A stretch of 64,000 nucleotides of DNA from Gp1-AA122 sp035631655 (GCA_035631655.1 DASQIH010000101.1:1-64000); one strand, 5' to 3'. Shown: positions 16,897 through 24,787, numbered from the stretch's first letter. Program-made: numbers and translations. Notes: a model not told the origin generated them from the sequence alone.

Positions 16897-17829
16897 TCAA
16901 ATCCCCAAGGCGTGTGATTTGCTCTTCTGACTTGCAGCCAGGGCCTCGATCGGAGGATAAGAAGTCGGTACCGTCACTGAGCGCTCGCGGGGCATGGGAT
17001 CGCCGCCCAGTACCTTGACGAGCATTTGGATGGCCTGCCCGGTATTAGCCGGGACTATGACAGTCGCGGCCAACAACCCACTGCGTACCCAAGCCTGTCC
17101 AGTCCCGGGCAATCCGTCGCAGCCGGTGAAAGGCAATCTAAGCCAGCGTTCGCGCGCCGCTCCCGTGGTGTGATCGTGGAAGGCCTTTCTTGCGCCGGCG
17201 GCCATGGAATCGTCCTGGGCGCCTATCAGGTCAATGTGCGTTTCTTGGGAGGTCGTGAGGCGCAGCCAGGAACTGACAGCTTTGTAGGCACTGTCTTCCG
17301 TCCACTGCGCCTTCATCATCTTGACTTCGATTCCGACCGGCTTGCTCTCGTACATGCCGGCGGTGCGCTGCTTGGCGGCGAGGCTTTCGCTGGGCCCTTG
17401 GATATACAGAGCTGAACCGCCCCGGGGCAGCAGCGCCGCGAACTGACGTCCCTGGATGCGGCCGATCTGTTCGTGATCGGATGTGATACCGAAGACCGGT
17501 ACTTTATGCACCCTGCGCAACTCTTCGATGTAATCTGCGTCGCGATTGAGTATAACCCAGCCAATTCCGGCCGCAGTCGCGGCGCGTGCCACTTGCGGCA
17601 GCGCAGTTCCCCCGGCCGGCTCCAGAATGATCGCATCCGGCCGCGGTCCCGTGCTGGATTGGATTATCTTGAGTAACTGCTGACTCTGGGTGATGGCATC
17701 GTTCTCGGCATAGATAATCTGAATATCAACTCCCAGCCGGTGAGCCGCCTGCCCTGCGGCCGATGCCTGCTCCTGCTGATAATCGTTATCGCTGGTAGTT
17801 AGCGAGATCAAGAAACTGGGCTTTTTCAT
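16897..17829 (-). CDS. orphan sugar-binding-type (PBP1) protein without signal peptide
   Basis: A 310-residue periplasmic-binding-protein type 1 fold: FLISLTTSDNDYQQEQASAA, DAIILEPAGGTALPQVARAA, then VFGITSDHEQIGRIQGRQFA and IDLIGAQDDSMAAGARKAFH. This matches the Peripla_BP_4 sugar-binding group. It has neither a signal peptide nor a LacI-type DNA-binding domain, so it looks cytosolic. No permease or ATPase is nearby. It may be a sensor subunit or a relic of an ABC system; ligand unknown. Confidence 0.78.
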   Translation of the reverse strand: MKKPSFLISLTTSDNDYQQEQASAAGQAAHRLGVDIQIIYAENDAITQSQQLLKIIQSSTGPRPDAIILEPAGGTALPQVARAATAAGIGWVILNRDADYIEELRRVHKVPVFGITSDHEQIGRIQGRQFAALLPRGGSALYIQGPSESLAAKQRTAGMYESKPVGIEVKMMKAQWTEDSAYKAVSSWLRLTTSQETHIDLIGAQDDSMAAGARKAFHDHTTGAARERWLRLPFTGCDGLPGTGQAWVRSGLLAATVIVPANTGQAIQMLVKVLGGDPMPRERSVTVPTSYPPIEALAASQKSKSHALGI

Positions 17830-18009
17830 GGCGCTCCGTTACTTGCAATGATAGCCCGGGTGGTTTCCGCATGTAATGTGACTACGGTAATGGCAGTTAG
17901 CCAGCCGCTGCCTAGCGGGCGGTGTGCGGTATTGAAGACAACGCGTTTGCCAGGGACGGGAGGGCTCGTAAGGAGATGTTAGAATGCGCCCCCTAAGGAG
18001 AACACTTTC

Positions 18010-18882
18010 ATGTTAGGTCGCAGCATTATGTCATTCCCCGTTCTTCTGTTCTGCACGGTACTGGCTTGGCCGCAAGCGAAAATCTCGGTGCATTGGGAAG
18101 AGTTAACAGCTGGGGACTTCCGTGACGGCATCCGGCAGTCTCAAGGAACCTGCCTCTTGCCGTTCGGGATCTTGGAGAAGCATGGGCCGCACCTGCCTCT
18201 CGGCACCGATCTACTGGACGTTCGCTATGCTACCCTGCACGCGGCCGAGCAGGAGTACGCGATCGTCTTCCCCGAATATTATTTTGGACAGATTTTCGAG
18301 GCCAAGCACGAACCCGGCACCATCGCCTATAGCCGGGATCTGCAACTCAAGCTTTTGCAGGAGACAACCGACGAGATGGCGCGCAACGGCTGCAAGAAGG
18401 TCGTCATCGTGAACGGGCATGGCGGCAACGAGAGTCTCCTACCCTACTTCGCCCAGACGCAATTGGATAAACCACATGACTATGTGGTGTACATTTTCGG
18501 ATTATTTGAGCCGCCTCCGGGTGGTCCGCCCAAGAAAACTTCGATGGATATGCACGCCGGCGAAACCGAAACCTCCAGTATGCTGATCGCCCGGCCCGAC
18601 CTGGTGCATATAGACCGCGCAAGCAGTGAATCCGGAGCCGATCAGAAGCGGCAAAATTTGCCCGACACCTTGTATACCGGGATATGGTGGTACGCGCGAT
18701 TTCCCAATCATTATTCTGGGGACGGATCAGGCGCCACTCGCGAATTAGGAGAATACCGCATGAAGGCGTGGATTGACGCACTCGTGAAAGCCGTGCGAGC
18801 CGTGAAGGCCGACCAGGCCAGCCTCCGGTTGCAGAATGAGTTCTACCAAACGAGTACGCACCCCCTGGATACGAAACCTTGA
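18010..18882 (+). CDS. exported creatininase-family amidohydrolase
   Basis: A 290-residue creatininase-family protein with an N-terminal export signal (MSFPVLLFCTVLAWPQA). Metal-site motifs of the family are present: LEKHGPHLPLGTD (E, H and D ligands), VNGHGGNES and HAGETETS (second metal set). AAGGAG 10 bases upstream supports the ATG at 18010. Known relatives hydrolyse creatinine or open related cyclic amides, and some act in cofactor synthesis; export is unusual for these. The substrate is open. Confidence 0.87.
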   Translation: MLGRSIMSFPVLLFCTVLAWPQAKISVHWEELTAGDFRDGIRQSQGTCLLPFGILEKHGPHLPLGTDLLDVRYATLHAAEQEYAIVFPEYYFGQIFEAKHEPGTIAYSRDLQLKLLQETTDEMARNGCKKVVIVNGHGGNESLLPYFAQTQLDKPHDYVVYIFGLFEPPPGGPPKKTSMDMHAGETETSSMLIARPDLVHIDRASSESGADQKRQNLPDTLYTGIWWYARFPNHYSGDGSGATRELGEYRMKAWIDALVKAVRAVKADQASLRLQNEFYQTSTHPLDTKP

Positions 18883-19203
18883 GCTTCTCGCAGCCAGAAC
18901 CTGATCCGCGCCGCCTGTCGTTGTCGGCCAAAACTACGGTGGAATCAACGTCCTCTGTTGACGGCGCGGATCGGAATCCTCGAGCCTTGGCATTGTCTAT
19001 GTGGGCACGGGTCTTTGACCTGTGCTGGGCGGGTCGAAGACCCGCCTCCACATGATCTGGTTGCCTGCTGGTAGCACGTGGAAATCTTAGTAGTTCTGTA
19101 ACACAAGTTTTGGGTTAGAATGATCGCCGTCTATCGAGCGCGCCACGTTTGAGAGAGCAAGAAGGCGCTTAAGAAGTTTGCCCTTCCCCCAGGAGGTTGC
19201 TCC
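18883..19203. other. intergenic stretch, 321 bases
   Basis: It contains one copy of the TGTGG...CCACA hairpin repeat (18999-19053) and, near 19112-19125, GTAACACAAGTTTTGGGTTAGAAT, where TAGAAT is a likely -10 box for the next gene. AGGAGG at about 19191-19196 is its ribosome-binding site. No gene seen. Confidence 0.6.
18999..19053. repeat. TGTGG...CCACA palindromic repeat, copy 1
   Basis: Ends ATGTGG and CCACAT are inverted repeats enclosing CGGGTC...GACC and GGCGGGTC...GACCCGCC blocks; 55 bases. A second copy with matching layout lies at 30019-30073. Confidence 0.7.
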
Positions 19204-19716
19204 ATGTCGTATCGCCCCTTTGGCGGGCCTGTCCCTAATCCAGGTCCGCGCGCCGACGTTGGGTCCACGATCCGGGAAGCGGTTCAGGATTTCTGCACCA
19301 ATTTCAATACGGCGAATTATGACCAGTGTGCCAATCTGCTTGCGCCCGACGCGTACTTCATGGCTCCCAACCTCGAAATGGTGCAGGGCAAGCAAGCCAT
19401 CGAGCGTGCCCTGCAGAATTTTGCCGATCAAGGCTATGAGGACCTGAGGCTGGAAACCCATCGTGTGGACAGTTCCGGCGACATGGCGGTCGAGATCGGG
19501 CGCTACGCCGTTTCCATTCGGCAGCCCAATGGCACCACCGTGGTCGACCGTGGTAAGTACCTGAGCGCTTGGCGCCGCTTCGGAGTCTGGCTGAAGATTG
19601 CCGACTGCTGGAGCAGCGATCTGCCGCAACAGACGTCCAACGACGCACAGACGGAACAATTGCCGAATTCCAAGAATGTGGGGATGATCGCTCCTGGTAT
19701 TCCACGATCCGCGTGA
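19204..19716 (+). CDS. NTF2/SnoaL-like protein
   Basis: A 170-residue cone-fold protein of the SnoaL/DUF4440 type. MSYRPFGGPVPNPGPRADVG is a flexible start, followed by the typical long helix (IREAVQDFCTNFNTANYDQC) and YFMAPNLEMVQGKQAIERAL. The end, GKYLSAWRRFGVWLKIADCW, then SSDLPQQ, closely matches the end of the next gene (20145-20597), so the two are paralogues. Family members bind small ligands or act as isomerases; the fold alone does not give a substrate. A strong AGGAGG precedes the ATG. Confidence 0.82.
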   Translation: MSYRPFGGPVPNPGPRADVGSTIREAVQDFCTNFNTANYDQCANLLAPDAYFMAPNLEMVQGKQAIERALQNFADQGYEDLRLETHRVDSSGDMAVEIGRYAVSIRQPNGTTVVDRGKYLSAWRRFGVWLKIADCWSSDLPQQTSNDAQTEQLPNSKNVGMIAPGIPRSA

Positions 19717-20144
19717 GCCGCGCCCGAGCGCTGCTGATCAGCTACTGATCACTCCTAAGAGCAATAATGCTTAAGTCGCGCCCGACAGCCCGGAAGGACG
19801 TCGCTGTGCGGGCTGCGTCCTCTATTTGAGCTGCTCAGATTTCTACCGAGAACAGGGTATTGCGCGCCGGGGCCGGCAAGCCTATGCTGACCCGAGCAGG
19901 CGGGTGGGGACGGCACAGGTTTTCACCGTTTCCTCTGTCTTGGGAGCGGCCGAAGGAGAACGGTCGTCAGGCCGCCCACGTCCTCTACCCGCCCGGCAAG
20001 TCTCGCTCTCTCGACCCGTCACCTCAGACTCGCCGAGCATTTTGGGCTTCCATCTGAGGAATCTCCACACCTCAAGACATCACAGCGCTTCTAACTTTCC
20101 CGGCAGTAGAATGAGTCAGCGAATACTTTCTGTGGAGGACCGCC
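19717..20144. other. intergenic stretch, 428 bases
   Basis: I see no credible gene. It contains a GC-rich hairpin (GCCCGACAGCCCGG ... CGGGC near 19779-19817), TAGAAT near 20107 (possible -10 box) and the ribosome-binding region of the next gene. The open frames present have no coding character. Confidence 0.5.
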
Positions 20145-20597
20145 ATGAAGACCACGGCAAAGAAACGCGCTGCCCGAAAGGCCACTGCGCGGAAGCCGAG
20201 GAAAGCCGTTAACGCTGCTGCGATCATCCGTAAAACCGGAGAGGAGTGGGCGCGGCACTGGAACGAGCGAAACTTGGAGAGCGTGGTCGGCGCCTACGCT
20301 CCCGATGCAGTTTATCTTCCCCCGCATCACCAGGCAGTTCATGGCCGCGACGCAATCCGGGAATATCTGCAGGGACCTATGAAGCACGGTGTGGGCGGAC
20401 TGGCCTTTGATGTCACTTATATCAAGCAGCTAGGCAATGTCGCCTGGGATGTTGGTACCTATCACATGAACGTGCCCCAGAACGATGAGCTCATGAAGGA
20501 AGATCATGGCAAGTATTTGACGGTGTGGAAGCGCGCGGGCGGGAAGTGGCTGATCGTGGCGGATGCCTGGTCAAGCGATCTGCCAGCAGAAAGGTGA
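20145..20597 (+). CDS. NTF2/SnoaL-like protein with lysine-rich N-terminus
   Basis: A 150-residue protein. Its first ~25 residues are a Lys/Arg/Ala-rich stretch (KTTAKKRAARKATARKPRKA), resembling nucleic-acid-binding tails. A DUF4440/SgcJ-type domain follows (WARHWNERNLESVVGAYAPD, then AVYLPPHHQAVHGRDAI), ending GKYLTVWKRAGGKWLIVADA WSSDLP. It is the nearest paralogue of the gene at 19204-19716. The basic tail suggests binding to nucleic acid or membrane, which is inference only. Confidence 0.82.
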   Translation: MKTTAKKRAARKATARKPRKAVNAAAIIRKTGEEWARHWNERNLESVVGAYAPDAVYLPPHHQAVHGRDAIREYLQGPMKHGVGGLAFDVTYIKQLGNVAWDVGTYHMNVPQNDELMKEDHGKYLTVWKRAGGKWLIVADAWSSDLPAER

Positions 20598-20687
20598 AAG
20601 GGCGCCGCGCCGCCCAACAACAGCGGCACCCTTGCGGCGGGGCTGTCGACTTATCGCCACGGGGCGCCAGCTCTGGAAGGGACTAGG

Positions 20688-20864
20688 CTATTCTCCAGTC
20701 GCGCCTGCGGACCTGCGACCAAGCCTCCTCCTAGCATCGCGTTCTTCTAGAGCACGCTCCAGTTCTTGCGTTAGCTGAATCAACTTTTGCGGATCTTTCT
20801 CTCGACTTGCTTCCGCCGCAATCTCCTGCCAGGGGCGAGCGGGTCTGGGCTCATCGGAAGACAT
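20688..20864 (-). CDS. 58-residue acidobacterial protein (WxEIAAEASRE family)
   Basis: Starts at the ATG at 20864 (MSSDEPRPARPWQEIAAEA). The product is one or two charged helices: ASREKDPQKLIQLTQELERA LEERDARR. A gene of identical length and 60-70% matching sequence lies at 21059-21235. Similar short proteins are frequent in acidobacteria with no known role. The alternating hydrophobic-charged pattern suggests helical self-association. Confidence 0.72.
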   Translation of the reverse strand: MSSDEPRPARPWQEIAAEASREKDPQKLIQLTQELERALEERDARRRLGRRSAGATGE

Positions 20865-21058
20865 TGGGCGACACCACCTTCGCAAATAGGGGCGCAAAAT
20901 AACAGGTTTGATACAGCTAAAATGTAAATTCGAAGTAAATTTCTTGCCCTGTATCGTGCGGAACCGGAATGCCCGGGTGCGGCACCCGGACGGCAGTTGT
21001 CCCCTAGACCCGGGCAGTCATACTGCGCCCCCCAGCCGCTCACTTGGACAGGACTGAC

Positions 21059-21235
21059 CTATGTTTTGCGTACAGCTGCAACCTGAGCTGAGGCGCGCAA
21101 CTCGGCGTAGCGTTCCTCTAGGGCGCGCTCCAGTTCTTCGGTCAACTTAAGCAATCTTTGGGGATCTCTCTCTCGGCTTGCTTCCGCGGCAATTTCTCGC
21201 CACCTGCGAGCCGGATTGCGCTCATCTTGGGGCAT
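21059..21235 (-). CDS. 58-residue acidobacterial protein (WxEIAAEASRE family), second copy
   Basis: The ATG at 21235 opens a 58-codon frame: MPQDERNPARRWREIAAEAS, then RERDPQRLLKLTEELERALE, ERYAELRASAQVAAVRKT. It matches its neighbour at 20688-20864 in length, motif order (ARxW-EIAAEASRE-DPQ-L-LT-ELERALEER) and strand, so the pair is a tandem duplication. The tails after ALEER differ completely, as expected of a freely drifting terminus. Confidence 0.7.
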   Translation of the reverse strand: MPQDERNPARRWREIAAEASRERDPQRLLKLTEELERALEERYAELRASAQVAAVRKT

Positions 21236-21827
21236 AACCCGTTTACCTTGGGAGATGGCGGAACTGTAACACCGCTGATATAACCAGTCTGTACGGGAGG
21301 GAACATAGATTAAGAAAATTTGCCGGCCAAGCGTTACCAGGCCGTTTTCTCATGGAGATTCTGAAACCTCAGATCCTGGTGGTTCGACTTCCGGGGCATT
21401 TGGGTAAGGGAATCAGGCGGCCCCACAGCAAGGGTGAGAAACGGGCTGGGCACAACCTGAGACGGAATGTATCGCCCTCCCCCAGCAACTGCTCACGTTC
21501 TGGAGAATACATACCGGACAGGAGGCCCGCCCAGAGTTCTTTCCCGCAGCATATCGCCGCTGGTAGAGAGTCAAGCTGAACCTGCACCGAATTTCTGTGG
21601 GAACCCTATATCCGTTGCAGGGCACAACATAGGCGTTCTAGAACTCGGACCTTTCTAGAACTCGGACACCCCAATCAGCCATGCGACCGACGGACACCCG
21701 ATCCAGCAGCTTTCGCTCCCTGTTCGCCGGAAGTGTCCGCGATCGGCTGGACACCAGCCAGTGACGTGCGCTAAGGTGGACACCGAAGTCATAGAAAACA
21801 AATCTAACCTGCGCGAGGAAGTGGCCC
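21236..21827. other. gene-free stretch, 592 bases
   Basis: No convincing gene. The right half holds the GGACACC repeat array (21636-21784), which looks like the end of a lost insertion sequence. The left half (21236-21630) shows neither repeats nor frames with good codon use. Confidence 0.5.
21636..21784. mobile_element. repeat array resembling an IS21-type terminal region (remnant)
   Basis: TTCTAGAACTCGGAC occurs twice (21636-21650, 21653-21667). GGACACC occurs at 21664, 21692, 21749 and 21778, and inverted as GTGTCCG at 21733. Clustered copies of a short motif near a terminus are typical of transposase-binding sites in IS21-like elements. No transposase frame remains beside it. Confidence 0.4.
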
Positions 21828-22259
21828 GTGAGCATTCAGCGAAAAGCAAGTGCGGTGTGGAGAGGCGGCCTGAAGGATGGCAAGGGCACGGTCTCGGCGA
21901 CCAGCGGCGTGCTGTCGAATACTTCTTATTCCTTTACCACCCGGTTTGAGAATACCCCGGGAACCAATCCCGAAGAATTGATTGCGGCGGCCCACGCGGC
22001 CTGTTTCTCGATGGCGCTTTCGGCACAGCTCGGTGGCGCCAAGCTGACGCCCGAAAGCATCAACACCACGGCCACTTTGACCATGGACAAGTTGGACGCG
22101 GGTTGGACAATCACCGCGATCCACCTTGACGTCACAGCGCGCGTGCCCCAGGCAGATGCGGTCGCCTTTAAGAAAGCGGCCGACGATGCCAAGTCCGGCT
22201 GTCCCGTTTCCAAGGTCCTGAATGCCAAAATCACGATGAACGCGAAGTTGGAAAGCTGA
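21828..22259 (+). CDS. OsmC-family organic-hydroperoxide reductase
   Basis: A 143-residue OsmC protein beginning with GTG at 21828. TSYSFTTRFENTPGTNPEEL, then IAAAHAACFSMALSAQLGG carries the first reactive Cys, and AAKSGCPVSKVLNAKI-type sequence (DDAKSGCPVSKVL) carries the second, as in the classical OsmC active pair. The family reduces organic hydroperoxides with thiols. A strong terminator follows. It stands alone and belongs to the true OsmC branch, unlike the divergent member at 44051-44503. Confidence 0.93.
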   Translation: MSIQRKASAVWRGGLKDGKGTVSATSGVLSNTSYSFTTRFENTPGTNPEELIAAAHAACFSMALSAQLGGAKLTPESINTTATLTMDKLDAGWTITAIHLDVTARVPQADAVAFKKAADDAKSGCPVSKVLNAKITMNAKLES

Positions 22260-22300
22260 GAGCGGTACCTGACACCCGGTACAGAGTGCCCAGTTAAGAT

Positions 22301-22325
22301 AAGCCCGGATCGCCCGGGCTTTTTT
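22301..22325 (+). terminator. intrinsic terminator behind osmC
   Basis: AAGCCCGG (22301-22308), loop ATCGC, CCGGGCTT (22314-22321), continuing into a run of T to 22325. It ends 66 bases past the OsmC stop. Confidence 0.85.
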
Positions 22326-22347
22326 AAATGGCCTACCTGAAGCTGGA

Positions 22348-22620
22348 TCAGGACGCTCTTCGGCGTGGCACGGACTTTTCATGATGGGAGCGCAGGATTT
22401 CGCGAATGGAACGATTGATGCGGGCCGCATCTTCGGCGGCGGTCTCGATCATGTTAAGCCATTTTTTTTCATTGGGGTCAAGCTTGGCCTGAGCCAGCAG
22501 GTAAGAAGCCTGCATGACCGTTTCAATGGAGTTGCTGAGGTCGTGGGCCAGTCGTCGCAGTTGTGGAATGAAATCAGGGCCCGGTTTCTTGGGTTGGTCC
22601 ATTGGGATTTCAGGCGACAT
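22348..22620 (-). CDS. lone HisKA-like helical domain protein
   Basis: A 90-residue protein with only a histidine-kinase dimerisation-type helix hairpin: PQLRRLAHDLSNSIETVMQA resembles an H-box (H in LAHDLSN), followed by LLAQAKLDPNEKKWLNMIET and AARINRSIREIL. There is no ATPase domain. It could be a phosphotransfer or dimerisation module for another kinase, or a decayed kinase. The gene start (ATG 22620) may be shortened to the internal Met at position 7. Confidence 0.62.
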   Translation of the reverse strand: MSPEIPMDQPKKPGPDFIPQLRRLAHDLSNSIETVMQASYLLAQAKLDPNEKKWLNMIETAAEDAARINRSIREILRSHHEKSVPRRRAS

Positions 22621-22781
22621 GGCAGGCTCCCCCTACAAGAGATTAAACCTAATCTGCCCGGCTCAACCGGAGTATCTGTCACAATGTCCGCCCGCGCCTG
22701 ATCTATGATGCCCGCTTTGGGAAGATAGTCACTACGGTGAACACTGTACGTAAGCAGGCGGTGTGTGCCCGGCGCGGCGGT

Positions 22782-22809
22782 TTGACAGAGGCGGGAGCGC
22801 CGGTAGAAT
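22782..22809 (+). promoter_or_regulatory. promoter of the tRNA-Leu gene
   Basis: TTGACA (22782-22787), 16-base spacer, TAGAAT (22804-22809). This is close to the sigma-70 consensus and 57 bases ahead of the mature tRNA. Confidence 0.65.
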
Positions 22810-22865
22810 ATGATGTTGGTTGTTCTTCCTGACGGCAGCCACGCCAGGCTGCCTTGCAGTCACTT

Positions 22866-22952
22866 GCCGAAGTGGCGGAATTGGCAGACGCGCATGGTTC
22901 AGGTCCATGTACCCGCAAGGGTGTGGGGGTTCGAGTCCCTTCTTCGGCACCA
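22866..22952 (+). tRNA. tRNA-Leu, anticodon CAG
   Basis: The acceptor stem GCCGAAG pairs with CTTCGGC (22942-22948), with A discriminator and encoded CCA ending at 22952. The anticodon arm is CATGG-TTCAGGT-CCATG, so the anticodon is CAG. A long variable arm (TACCCGCAAGGGTG) and the T-loop GGTTCGAGTCC are present; 87 bases in all, as for a class II leucine tRNA. Confidence 0.97.
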
Positions 22953-23051
22953 GTCCTCTAGAATCAAGGGACTCCGACTCCGGCTACGTAAACCGGCTAC
23001 GCGAATTTCGGAACCCGCTGAAATCTCGGTATTGGCTTCTAGGAGAAGTCA

Positions 23052-23198
23052 ATGCCAATCCCAAGCGTCACACTCTACATAAGGAAGCAGCAACCCAAGC
23101 GCCATTATGAACGCATCAAGACGCGCAACTCACAATTGTGCGCGGAAGGTGACGTCTACTGCCTGCACGTCTTCCACAACGGCAAACGCAGTGGCTGA
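23052..23198 (+). CDS. 48-residue ORF resembling the N-terminus of a tyrosine recombinase
   Basis: ATG at 23052 with AGGAGAAG directly upstream; the product reads MPIPSVTLYIRKQQPKRHYE, then RIKTRNSQLCAEGDVYCLHV, FHNGKRSG. A strand-rich opening (VTLYIRK...), then a basic turn, then EGxYxLHxxxxGKR, is the arm-binding start seen in many acidobacterial integrases. It stops where the core-binding domain should begin. It lies 99 bases behind a tRNA-Leu, a classic integration site, so it may be an integrase relic, or an independent small gene since its ribosome site is intact. Confidence 0.5.
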   Translation: MPIPSVTLYIRKQQPKRHYERIKTRNSQLCAEGDVYCLHVFHNGKRSG

Positions 23199-23425
23199 TG
23201 AAGAAGACTAAGAAGCAGATTTTCACTGAACAAGAACTGGCCGCGATAACCAGCATTCAACAGACCACCGGCGTAAGCCGCAAGACCGCCATCAAGAAGC
23301 TGCGGAAGGACCCGGACCACTACCTGGTCAAGAACACCAAGGCAGCGGCCGCGCCTGCGAAGGTCAAACAGGCAGCGGAGACGAATGGGAGAGCCGCTCG
23401 GACAAGAACTACAACAGGGCCTTGA
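23198..23425 (+). CDS. small basic protein, translationally coupled, unknown
   Basis: A 75-residue protein whose ATG overlaps the preceding stop (TGATG). It contains a possible helix-turn-helix-like segment (ITSIQQTTGVSRKTAIKKLR KDP), then a Lys/Ala-rich tail (VKNTKAAAAPAKVKQAAETN). DNA or RNA binding is plausible but unproven. Its last 17 bases overlap the convergent thioredoxin-like gene. Confidence 0.55.
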   Translation: MKKTKKQIFTEQELAAITSIQQTTGVSRKTAIKKLRKDPDHYLVKNTKAAAAPAKVKQAAETNGRAARTRTTTGP

Positions 23426-23951
23426 TCTCGTTTTCAAGAACGGAAATCTCGATCGCACCGATGTGCTTGGAGTAGATGCGACCCTCCCGATCAATGAGGA
23501 AGGCGATCGGAAGGCCGAGGACTCCGCCATAGAGTTCGCCGATCTTGGCATTCCCCAGCGCTACGGGATAGTTCATTTTGAATTGTCGGTAAAAGTCGCG
23601 GACCGGCTCCGGGGTGTCATCCATCGAGATGCCAATGATCTGCAGCCCGCGGTCCCGGTACTTGTTCTGCAATTCCACGAAGCGCGGAATTTCCTCACGG
23701 CAGGGGTCGCACCAGGTGGCCCAAAAGTCCAGCAGAATCACTTTGCCCCGATAACTGGACAGGGTCAGTTTGTGTCTGCTTACATCCGTGAGTGAGAAGT
23801 CGGGCGCGAGCCGACGGTTTTCAGCGCTCTTGGCGCCGTGGACTGTTACCCAGGCCCAATCGCGAGTTGCGCGCTCGCCAGCAACCGCCAGGGCCACTAT
23901 CATCGCCAACAGCAGTACTTTGTTTTTCACCGGCTCCCGCGATCTATTCAC
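23409..23951 (-). CDS. TlpA/ResA-like thioredoxin-fold protein
   Basis: A 180-residue redoxin. The N-terminal hydrophobic segment (VLLLAMIVALAVAGERAT) anchors or exports it. The redoxin domain runs from APDFSLTDVSRHKLTLSSYR on, with GKVILLDFWATWCDPCREEI holding the CxxC pair (WCDPC) and GLPIAFLIDREGRIYSKHIG the cis-Pro region. Family members reduce disulphides in the periplasm, for instance in cytochrome c maturation; the window carries c-type cytochromes, though distant. It overlaps the rhodanese gene by 8 bases. Confidence 0.88.
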   Translation of the reverse strand: MNRSREPVKNKVLLLAMIVALAVAGERATRDWAWVTVHGAKSAENRRLAPDFSLTDVSRHKLTLSSYRGKVILLDFWATWCDPCREEIPRFVELQNKYRDRGLQIIGISMDDTPEPVRDFYRQFKMNYPVALGNAKIGELYGGVLGLPIAFLIDREGRIYSKHIGAIEISVLENEIKALL

Positions 23952-24420
23952 CTTTGGCTATGGGAAAGCCTTTATCGACCCAATCCGCGCCAAAATTGTT
24001 GGCGATGTAAAGCACTCTTACGTTAGTGAAGCCCATGCCCCGGAGTTCCTGGTAAGCGGGGTTCACGTTGGGACAGTGGCTCCAGGGACAACACCCGCAA
24101 TAGATGACGATCGGTTTGTTGCGAGGCAGATTCTCCACTCGTTTGCGCAGTTGTTGGCGTCCACTTTCGTTGGCGGCGGCGCCCGCGTACTCCGAGCCCG
24201 GAATATGAGCTTGCGCATAAAGGACGTTGGAGCCTACCTGCAGCATGAGCGGCTTCGGACCCTTGGCCGACTGCACTATCCTGACCAGTTCTTCGGGTTG
24301 GATCAGTACGTCGGAAGGAATCGAGGACCCGGTTTGTTGCGCACGGGCTGTGAAGGCGCACGACGTAACGAGCAGCCCGGCGGTTATCATCAGTCTGAAA
24401 CGGTCAACAAGTTTTCGCAT
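23944..24420 (-). CDS. exported rhodanese-like protein
   Basis: A 158-residue protein from the ATG at 24420 with a signal segment (LMITAGLLVTSCAFTARAQQ). A single rhodanese domain follows: VLIQPEELVRIVQSAKG, VGSNVLYAQAHIPGSEYAGA and IVIYCGCCPWSHCPNVNPAY. Here the active-site loop is C-G-C-C-P-W-S-H-C, with four Cys in place of the usual single catalytic Cys. The last part (LRGMGFTNVRVLYI) is the normal closing strand and helix. The gene is co-transcribed and slightly overlapping with the TlpA-like gene, which suggests a shared periplasmic sulfur or thiol role. Confidence 0.85.
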   Translation of the reverse strand: MRKLVDRFRLMITAGLLVTSCAFTARAQQTGSSIPSDVLIQPEELVRIVQSAKGPKPLMLQVGSNVLYAQAHIPGSEYAGAAANESGRQQLRKRVENLPRNKPIVIYCGCCPWSHCPNVNPAYQELRGMGFTNVRVLYIANNFGADWVDKGFPIAKGE

Positions 24421-24514
24421 TGCCTTTATAGAGCCGAGATTTGGAGTTCGAACCACAACCGAATGATTCATTATCAGCTTCTGATTTGCCGGCCTGCAAG
24501 CAGAGGATAGAACT

Positions 24515-24787
24515 ATGACGGCGGAGCGCTGGGCTCAAATCGGAATTACTATCGAATTCCTTGCCGTGGTGCGCACCCTGGCCGAATACTTCCGCGTGCG
24601 GCATTTCTTGGGAGATGCGGCGGCCCTCAGTGGTGTAGACCACTATCTTCGAGGAGCTCTGATCGCAGCCCTCTTCTGCTGGGCTTCGCTCATCCTTTTC
24701 TTCCTCCGGCGCTTTACGAGCGCGGCACTCCTGACGTTAATCATGGTTGCCATGCTGCTGGCTTACAAGATCGTTCTCATGCGCTGA
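24515..24787 (+). CDS. small three-helix membrane protein
   Basis: A 90-residue integral membrane protein with three hydrophobic segments: IGITIEFLAVVRTLAEYF, LRGALIAALFCWASLILFFL and ALLTLIMVAMLLAYKIVLM. Charge pattern suggests a cytosolic N-terminus. No motif allows a function. Its ATG at 24515 is well placed behind AGGATAG. Confidence 0.7.
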   Translation: MTAERWAQIGITIEFLAVVRTLAEYFRVRHFLGDAAALSGVDHYLRGALIAALFCWASLILFFLRRFTSAALLTLIMVAMLLAYKIVLMR

